Source: Cellvibrionaceae bacterium (lineage in GTDB: Bacteria; Pseudomonadota; Gammaproteobacteria; Pseudomonadales; Cellvibrionaceae). From it: a DNA stretch of 64,000 nt. The stretch covers positions 29,633 through 93,632 of the forward strand of contig JAGKXD010000003.1 in the NCBI GenBank assembly GCA_021151525.1. Direction: 5' to 3'. This document shows positions 59,350 to 64,000 of this stretch, piece by piece; within the stretch, counting starts at the first letter, position 1; every line of letters starts with the position of its first letter. The translations under genes were made by a program, and so were the position numbers. The notes under the pieces are model-generated. The model searched no databases. It saw only the letters and a list, made by a program, of their open reading frames with translations, and had not been told where the DNA came from.

Positions 59350-59379
59350 TTGGCAGTTTTACCTGATCTAGCGCATAAT
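59350..59379 (+). promoter_or_regulatory. Candidate sigma-70 promoter of rpoZ
   Basis: TTGGCA (59350-59355), an 18-base spacer and CATAAT (59374-59379) lie 52 bases before the rpoZ start codon. A GCGGCTTAGCCGC hairpin follows in the leader. Confidence 0.5.
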
Positions 59380-59430
59380 GCGCCCACTTTTTTAAGGCGG
59401 CTTAGCCGCGTTTTTGTTGAGTACAAAGTT

Positions 59431-59682
59431 ATGGCACGTATTACCGTTGAAGATTGTTTAGCTCACGTAGATAACCGCTTTGAGTTGGTTATGGTTAGCA
59501 GCCGCCGCGCACGTCAATTGGCGATTGGTGGTAAAGAGCCGCACGTAGCACCAGAGAACGATAAACCAACCGTTATCGCTCTGCGTGAAATTGAAGAAGG
59601 CTTCATCGACGCCAGCATCCTGTTGGAAAAAGAGACCTTGCCACAACCAAAACCAGAGCGCGTATACGACAACGAGATCTAA
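59431..59682 (+). CDS. rpoZ: RNA polymerase omega subunit
   Basis: An 83-residue protein started at MARITVEDCL, the conserved N-terminus; an upstream open extension of 27 codons is ignored. NRFELVMVSSRRARQLAIGG and NDKPTVIALREIEEGFID are signature segments. Omega stabilises RNA polymerase and contributes to a ppGpp-binding site. A terminator follows, so spoT is transcribed separately or by readthrough. Confidence 0.98.
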   Translation: MARITVEDCLAHVDNRFELVMVSSRRARQLAIGGKEPHVAPENDKPTVIALREIEEGFIDASILLEKETLPQPKPERVYDNEI

Positions 59683-59704
59683 TTCCGTCGTCCATCGCTT
59701 CGCA

Positions 59705-59739
59705 AAAACCCGCTAAGTCCCAGATTCAGCGGGTTTTTT
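59705..59739 (+). terminator. Terminator after rpoZ
   Basis: AAAAACCCGCT / AGCGGGTTTTTT stem with a loop of ~12 bases and a T tract, 22 bases after the rpoZ stop. Confidence 0.8.
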
Positions 59740-59833
59740 GTTGCCCAAAATTCACCTCTTGTTCAGTATTTGGGGTTACACTTCGGGTAAGTGTTAATAT
59801 TCATGTTATAAATTTTCTGTTCGGAGCACGGCA

Positions 59834-61945
59834 TTGCAAACCATTGAAGCCTTAAGCCACCGGCTTTCGTCTTATCTGGAAGCGCCCCAAATCAATTTGG
59901 TGAAGCGTGCCTACTACTATGCCGAACAAGCCCACGACGGCCAAAAGCGCCGCAGCGGCGAAGCCTATATCACCCATCCCCTTGCCGTTGCCGATATCCT
60001 CGCCACCATGCACATGGATCACCAAAGCCTTATGGCGGCCATGTTGCACGATGTGATTGAAGACACCGGCATCAGCAAAAAAGCCATAGCCACCCAGTTT
60101 GGTGATTCGGTGGCGGATTTGGTGGATGGCGTAAGTAAGCTCACCCAAATTGAATTTGAATCTCACGCGGAAAAGCAGGCCGAGAACTTCCAGAAAATGG
60201 CTTTGGCCATGGCGAATGACCTTCGCGTGATCTTGGTAAAACTCGCCGACCGTTTGCACAACATGCGCACCTTGGGCGCTATGCCTCCAGAGAAAAAGCG
60301 CCGCATCGCCAAAGAAACCTTAGAGATTTACGCACCCATTGCGCATCGCTTGGGCATGAACGATTTGCGTTTGGAATTGGAAGATCGCGGTTTCTACACC
60401 ATGTATCCATTGCGAGCGACGCGCTTGCAAGCCGCATTAAAAAGCGCGCGTGGCAATCGCAAAGAATTAGTCGAGCAAATTCAAACTGCATTGGAAAAAC
60501 GTTTAACCAGCGAAAATTTAACGGCGATTGTGATTGGCCGTGAAAAACATCTTTTCAGTATTTACGAAAAGATGCGCACCAAGAAAAAATTCTTCAAAGA
60601 AATTATGGATGTTTATGCCTTCCGCATAATCGTGGATAGTGTGGACACCTGCTATCGCGCACTCGGCGTGGTGCACAATTTATATAAACCTGTAGCGGGC
60701 GAATTTAAAGACTACATCGCCATTCCCAAAGCCAACGGTTACCAATCATTGCATACGGTTTTAGTCGGCATGCACGGCGTGCCCATCGAAGTGCAAATTC
60801 GCACCAAAGAAATGGATGAAATGGCCAACAGCGGAATCGCGGCGCATTTCCTTTATAAATCCAACAGCAGCGATACAGTAAACATCAGCCACAACCGCGC
60901 ACGCCAATGGGTGCAAGGTTTGTTGGAAATGCAAAAACGCGCAGGCGATTCATTAGAATTTATTGAAAACGTAAAAATCGATCTCTTCCCCGATGAAGTT
61001 TACGTGTTCACACCCAAAGGCAAAATTGTGGAATTACCCACCGGTGCAACTGCCGTAGATTTTGCTTACGCAGTACACACCGATGTTGGCAACGCATGCG
61101 TTGCTTGTCGAATTAATGGTCGCCTTGCACCTTTATCGCAACCTTTATTGAGTGGCCAAAAAGTTACCATCATGACTGCGCAAGGTGCGCAGCCAAATCC
61201 GAATTGGTTGAACTTTGCAGTCTCTGGAAAAGCGCGCAGTGCAATTCGCCACTTTTTGAAAAACCAACGCCATCATCAATCGATTGCGCTTGGTCGTCGC
61301 TTGTTAAGCAAAGCCTTTAGCGATTTGCAAATGAGTTACGAGCAGTTAAGTGAAGAGCAACAACAAAAATTATTGTTCGACACCAAAATGGATTCGCTCG
61401 ATTCATTGCTGGAAGATATTGGTTTGGGCAATCGCATTGCCATGACAGTGGCGAAATTATTAAAGCCCGAAAGCGATGTGAAAGCGCGCACCAGTTCCAA
61501 CGCGCCTATTACCATTGATTCTGCAGAAGGCATGATGATCAGCTTCGCGCGCTGTTGTCGTCCCATCCCGGGCGATCCGATTGTGGGTCACATCAGTTCT
61601 GGAAAAGGTTTGGTCATTCACCAAGATACGTGCCGCAACATTGCCGAGCTGCGCAACAGCCCTGAAAAAATTAGCCAAGTTAATTGGGCCGCAAACGTTA
61701 CCGGCGAATTCCTTGTCGATGTTCGTGTAGAAGTAAAAAGCGAACGCGGCATTATCGCCACCATCGCCAACCGCATTAACGAAGAAGCGGGCAGCATCGA
61801 ACACATCAACGTACAAGAGCGCGATGCACATAACAGCGTCATTAATTTATGCATCGGCGTACAAAACCGCGTTCACCTTGCCAATATTTTGCGCCGCATC
61901 CGTTTGATGAGTTTCGTAATCAGGATTCATCGCAGCAAAAATTAA
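59834..61945 (+). CDS. spoT: Bifunctional (p)ppGpp synthetase/hydrolase SpoT
   Basis: A 703-residue protein with a TTG start, supported by GGAG 8 bases upstream and by length. Order: HD hydrolase domain with H72-D73 (LHDVIEDTG) and DRLHNMRTL; RelA_SpoT synthetase domain with FRIIVDSVDTCYRALG and GYQSLHTVLVG; TGS domain (VYVFTPKGKIVELPTGAT); helical region and C-terminal zinc-finger/CC region (FARCCRPIPGD) and ACT domain (KSERGIIATIANRINEEAGS). It controls the stringent response by making and breaking (p)ppGpp. Both catalytic sites look intact at motif level. Confidence 0.98.
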   Translation: MQTIEALSHRLSSYLEAPQINLVKRAYYYAEQAHDGQKRRSGEAYITHPLAVADILATMHMDHQSLMAAMLHDVIEDTGISKKAIATQFGDSVADLVDGVSKLTQIEFESHAEKQAENFQKMALAMANDLRVILVKLADRLHNMRTLGAMPPEKKRRIAKETLEIYAPIAHRLGMNDLRLELEDRGFYTMYPLRATRLQAALKSARGNRKELVEQIQTALEKRLTSENLTAIVIGREKHLFSIYEKMRTKKKFFKEIMDVYAFRIIVDSVDTCYRALGVVHNLYKPVAGEFKDYIAIPKANGYQSLHTVLVGMHGVPIEVQIRTKEMDEMANSGIAAHFLYKSNSSDTVNISHNRARQWVQGLLEMQKRAGDSLEFIENVKIDLFPDEVYVFTPKGKIVELPTGATAVDFAYAVHTDVGNACVACRINGRLAPLSQPLLSGQKVTIMTAQGAQPNPNWLNFAVSGKARSAIRHFLKNQRHHQSIALGRRLLSKAFSDLQMSYEQLSEEQQQKLLFDTKMDSLDSLLEDIGLGNRIAMTVAKLLKPESDVKARTSSNAPITIDSAEGMMISFARCCRPIPGDPIVGHISSGKGLVIHQDTCRNIAELRNSPEKISQVNWAANVTGEFLVDVRVEVKSERGIIATIANRINEEAGSIEHINVQERDAHNSVINLCIGVQNRVHLANILRRIRLMSFVIRIHRSKN

Positions 61946-61967
61946 AACCTCGCCATAAGGATAAAAT

Positions 61968-62342
61968 ATGAAACACAAAGGAAGCTGCCATTGCGGCGCT
62001 ATAGTGATTGAGGTTTCAGCACCGGCCGATATTGAAATTCACGAATGCAATTGCTCCATGTGCGAACGCACGGGCTTTTTACATTTGATTGTTGCCCGTG
62101 AAAACTTCCAACTCCTCCAAGGTCAACAAGATTTAACAACCTATACCTTCAACACAGGCGTCGCTCAACATTATTTTTGCAAACATTGCGGTTGCAAACC
62201 CTATTACATTCCCCGCTCTAATCCCGATGGTTTCAGTGTAAATTTCCGCTGCTTGGATAAAAGCCAGTTTACAAAGGTTGTTGTAAAGCCATTCGACGGA
62301 CAGAATTGGGAGCAACAGGCAAAAATTGAGTTTGTGAGTTGA
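61968..62342 (+). CDS. GFA/CENP-V family zinc protein
   Basis: A 124-residue protein with AAGG 9 bases before its ATG. CHCGAIVIEV (first cysteines), CNCSMCERTGFLHLIV and FCKHCGCKPYY give the cysteine pairs that bind zinc in the GFA fold (glutathione-dependent formaldehyde-activating enzyme family). Many members are not glutathione/formaldehyde enzymes, so the substrate is left open. It may share a transcript with spoT, being 22 bases downstream. Confidence 0.88.
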   Translation: MKHKGSCHCGAIVIEVSAPADIEIHECNCSMCERTGFLHLIVARENFQLLQGQQDLTTYTFNTGVAQHYFCKHCGCKPYYIPRSNPDGFSVNFRCLDKSQFTKVVVKPFDGQNWEQQAKIEFVS

Positions 62343-62425
62343 GCATAAGGTTTACAAATTAATAATTCTGCGAGTTATATAGTCGGTACTATCGAATAAA
62401 CTGTTATGCAACCGCAAGGATAATT

Positions 62426-62809
62426 ATGAAGTTATTTTCAAAGGTTTATAATGTTGCTTTTTTTGTTTCTTTGTTGATTTCTTATTCTGTATTTGCAAGC
62501 GAAAAAATACATTCTAACTCTGACGAAAGCGCTATAGTGAAAAATGCAATTTTGGCTGCGGAGTCTTGTTACCACTGGTCTGGTGAAGTTGGAGATCAAA
62601 CACAAGAAAGAAATAATCAAATTGAAGCTGGAGTTAAAGCTAATTGCCCGTCTGCTCAAAAGCTTATGGAAGAAGCATTTTCTAAGTTTCCAAAAAATGA
62701 AGAGCTATATGAGCATGTGCTATATCTATACGACTCTGGCCATATGAGGTTATCTGTTGCTGAAAAAAATAGATTGTGTACATTGGTAAAAAATGGTGCA
62801 GGTTGTTGA
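62426..62809 (+). CDS. Small exported protein of unknown function
   Basis: A 127-residue protein with signal peptide ending at VFASE. AAGGATAATT precedes the ATG. The mature part is acidic, with cysteines in ESCYHWS, ANCPSA, RLCTLV and the terminal GAGC, so disulphides are likely. The LMEEAFSKFPKNEELYEHVL segment is helical. No family recognised. It is A/T-rich relative to spoT and lies between GTTATGC (62403) and GCATAAC (62817), which are reverse complements. Confidence 0.6.
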   Translation: MKLFSKVYNVAFFVSLLISYSVFASEKIHSNSDESAIVKNAILAAESCYHWSGEVGDQTQERNNQIEAGVKANCPSAQKLMEEAFSKFPKNEELYEHVLYLYDSGHMRLSVAEKNRLCTLVKNGAGC

Positions 62810-62930
62810 GAGTATTGCATAACAAGTCGCTCACGCAACATTCGCTTCGCTACTTGGACAGTTTTTAAGTCGCAGTTCAGCTTTGCATTAACCGATAAAA
62901 TGTAGTCTCTCAATATTAAAGGACCTATAA

Positions 62931-63536
62931 ATGAAATTTTCTTCTATTTGCGTTGTGATTTATATATTTGGCTTTATGAGTGCAAAAGTGTTTGCACAGG
63001 AGGCACAGTTCCCTGGAGTTGATGGTTTTACTGTTGGTGAGACTTGGGAATGGAAGGAGAGGCTAGTAGTAGATGCTGACCCGACTAAACCTCGAATGGA
63101 AAGTTTTGATATACGTACAGTCATACTAGAGGCTGGTGAGAAAAAGTTCGAAAAAAAGTTTTCGGGTGGTTCGAAAATTATTGCAATCGAAAAAGATAAT
63201 TCGAAAGTCAATGAAAAGCCCTTCCGAAAATGGCCATTGAAAGTTGGAGCCAAATGGCAATATGAAGAAAACTGGACAAGTGGTGATGGGACCACTGGGA
63301 GTACCAAGCAAGACGTAGAAGTTACTGGATTCGAAAAAATTAAAGTGCCAAGCGGTACCTATTCAGCGTTTAAAATTGAATATCGCGGAAAGTTTAATAA
63401 TGTACATGGAAGCGGTGAAATGAATGATACTTTTTGGTATGCCCCAAAAGTGAAAGCTGATGTAAAGCATATCAATCAAAGCGGTGGTCAAACCTATACA
63501 TCTGTTTTGGTTAAATACACAAAAGGTTCGAAATAG
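62931..63536 (+). CDS. Exported protein of unknown function
   Basis: A 201-residue protein with signal peptide ending at KVFAQ. AAAGGACC precedes the ATG. The mature part is beta-rich and lysine-rich, with GETWEWKERLVVD, KWPLKVGAKWQYEENW, KVPSGTYSAFKIEYRGKF and NDTFWYAPKVKADVKH. This alternation is like small periplasmic beta-barrel or lipocalin-type domains found in hypothetical proteins. No family assigned. Base composition is clearly richer in A/T than the housekeeping genes. Confidence 0.65.
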   Translation: MKFSSICVVIYIFGFMSAKVFAQEAQFPGVDGFTVGETWEWKERLVVDADPTKPRMESFDIRTVILEAGEKKFEKKFSGGSKIIAIEKDNSKVNEKPFRKWPLKVGAKWQYEENWTSGDGTTGSTKQDVEVTGFEKIKVPSGTYSAFKIEYRGKFNNVHGSGEMNDTFWYAPKVKADVKHINQSGGQTYTSVLVKYTKGSK

Positions 63537-63576
63537 ACAGGCACTGTCATAGATTGGTGAGAAAAAGAACAGAATT

Positions 63577-64000
63577 ATGAAAAGGATAAACGTAGTAGGA
63601 ACAACAGGGAGTGGAAAATCAACATTCGCTAGAAAATTGGCAGAGCGGATTGGTTGCCCATGTATACATATGGATCAATTATTTTGGAAGTCCAATTGGG
63701 TAGAGTCGAGTGATGAAGAATTTTTTTGAAAGTCACGTCCGCAGTTCAAGGGGCTGCGTGGGTTTTGGATGGAAATTATAGCCGGACTAATGATATAAAA
63801 TGGCAGTATGCCGACACCATCATATGGCTGGACTATTCTTATTTTAGAACATTTCTACAATTACTAAGTCGAACGATTGTTAGGATTGTCACAAAAGAGG
63901 AGCTTTGGCCAGAAACGGGAAATAGAGAATCGTTTGCCAAATCATTTATGTCTAAAGGTTCAATATTCATTTGGTTTTTTCGTTGTTATAAACCTAATAG
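63577..64000 (+). pseudogene. P-loop kinase-like gene (topology-modulation/adenylate-kinase-like), frameshifted and cut by window edge
   Basis: From the ATG, MKRINVVGTTGSGKSTFARK gives a Walker A loop (TTGSGKST) of the adenylate-kinase-like 'DNA topology modulation' (FlaR-type) family, then HMDQLFW as in that family. A stop (TGA, 63727-63729) directly follows a run of seven T. With one more T the frame continues as FLKVTSAVQGAAWVLDGNYS, then ADTIIWLDY, RTFLQLLSRTI, the expected family sequence. The open frame runs to the right edge. It is either a real frameshift, a sequencing error in the T run, or slippage. Listed as pseudogene for that reason. Confidence 0.7.

Noticed and set aside
41838..62342. 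Whole-region prophage or integrative element around the 44-58 kb block
   Set aside because: No integrase, transposase, phage genes, tRNA target or flanking direct repeats were found; insertion is inferred only from gene order.

Overview
The window looks like chromosomal DNA of a free-living, glycan-degrading gammaproteobacterium related to Pseudomonas, most likely of the Cellvibrio group. This is an inference from gene order and content. The housekeeping backbone (rpmB-rpmG, radC, coaBC, algC, argB, slmA, pyrE, crc, rph, yicC, gmk, rpoZ, spoT) follows the order known from Pseudomonas. It is interspersed with TonB-dependent receptors, a GH20 hexosaminidase and a PEP-CTERM protein, which are typical of polysaccharide degraders. 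No tRNA, rRNA, CRISPR array, transposase or integrase was seen.

Layout. 1-14.8 kb: end of a TonB receptor, a metallopeptidase/TPR/MORN protein, an AmiD-like amidase, recQ, a lipoprotein hydrolase next to a chromate transporter, a membrane HEXXH protein, alkB, a solute-binding protein, an esterase, then small genes (DUF2314-like, RraB-like, NUDIX, methyltransferase, nucleotidyltransferase). 15.4-18.8 kb: pgk and tkt. 19.2-24.9 kb: a SAM-cycle block with an ArsR-methyltransferase fusion regulator (SahR type), metK, ahcY, an orphan methyltransferase and metF, headed by a perfect 28-bp palindrome. 24.9-33 kb: mutM, a PEP-CTERM protein with an exact CRP-type site upstream, an HDOD protein, rpmG/rpmB, radC and a membrane-anchored winged-helix sensor. 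33-44 kb: the conserved coaBC-to-yicC block, without dut between coaBC and algC. 44-58 kb: an accessory block between yicC and gmk. 58.7-62 kb: gmk, rpoZ, spoT. 62-64 kb: small, AT-richer genes, the last with a frameshift in a T run and cut by the window edge.

The most coherent accessory system is at 45.4-57 kb. A TonB receptor is followed by a D-threonine-aldolase/D-serine-dehydratase-like deaminase, a GntP-family permease, an RpiR regulator, an N-acyl-D-amino-acid deacylase, a RidA protein and a secreted GH20 hexosaminidase. Together they read as uptake and breakdown of N-acylated D-amino acids or amino-sugar/peptidoglycan material: the deacylase releases the D-amino acid, the PLP enzyme deaminates it, and RidA clears the reactive enamine. 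Near-palindromic boxes of the form TGAAAAT-N-ATTTTCA occur five times in the 818-bp leader of the receptor gene and twice around the start of the deaminase gene. They are candidate operators for the RpiR regulator.

Inverted-repeat elements of at least four kinds lie between genes. Two copies of one kind abut genes so closely that the element supplies the TAG stop codon. Most operons end in clear rho-independent terminators, several of them bidirectional between convergent genes.
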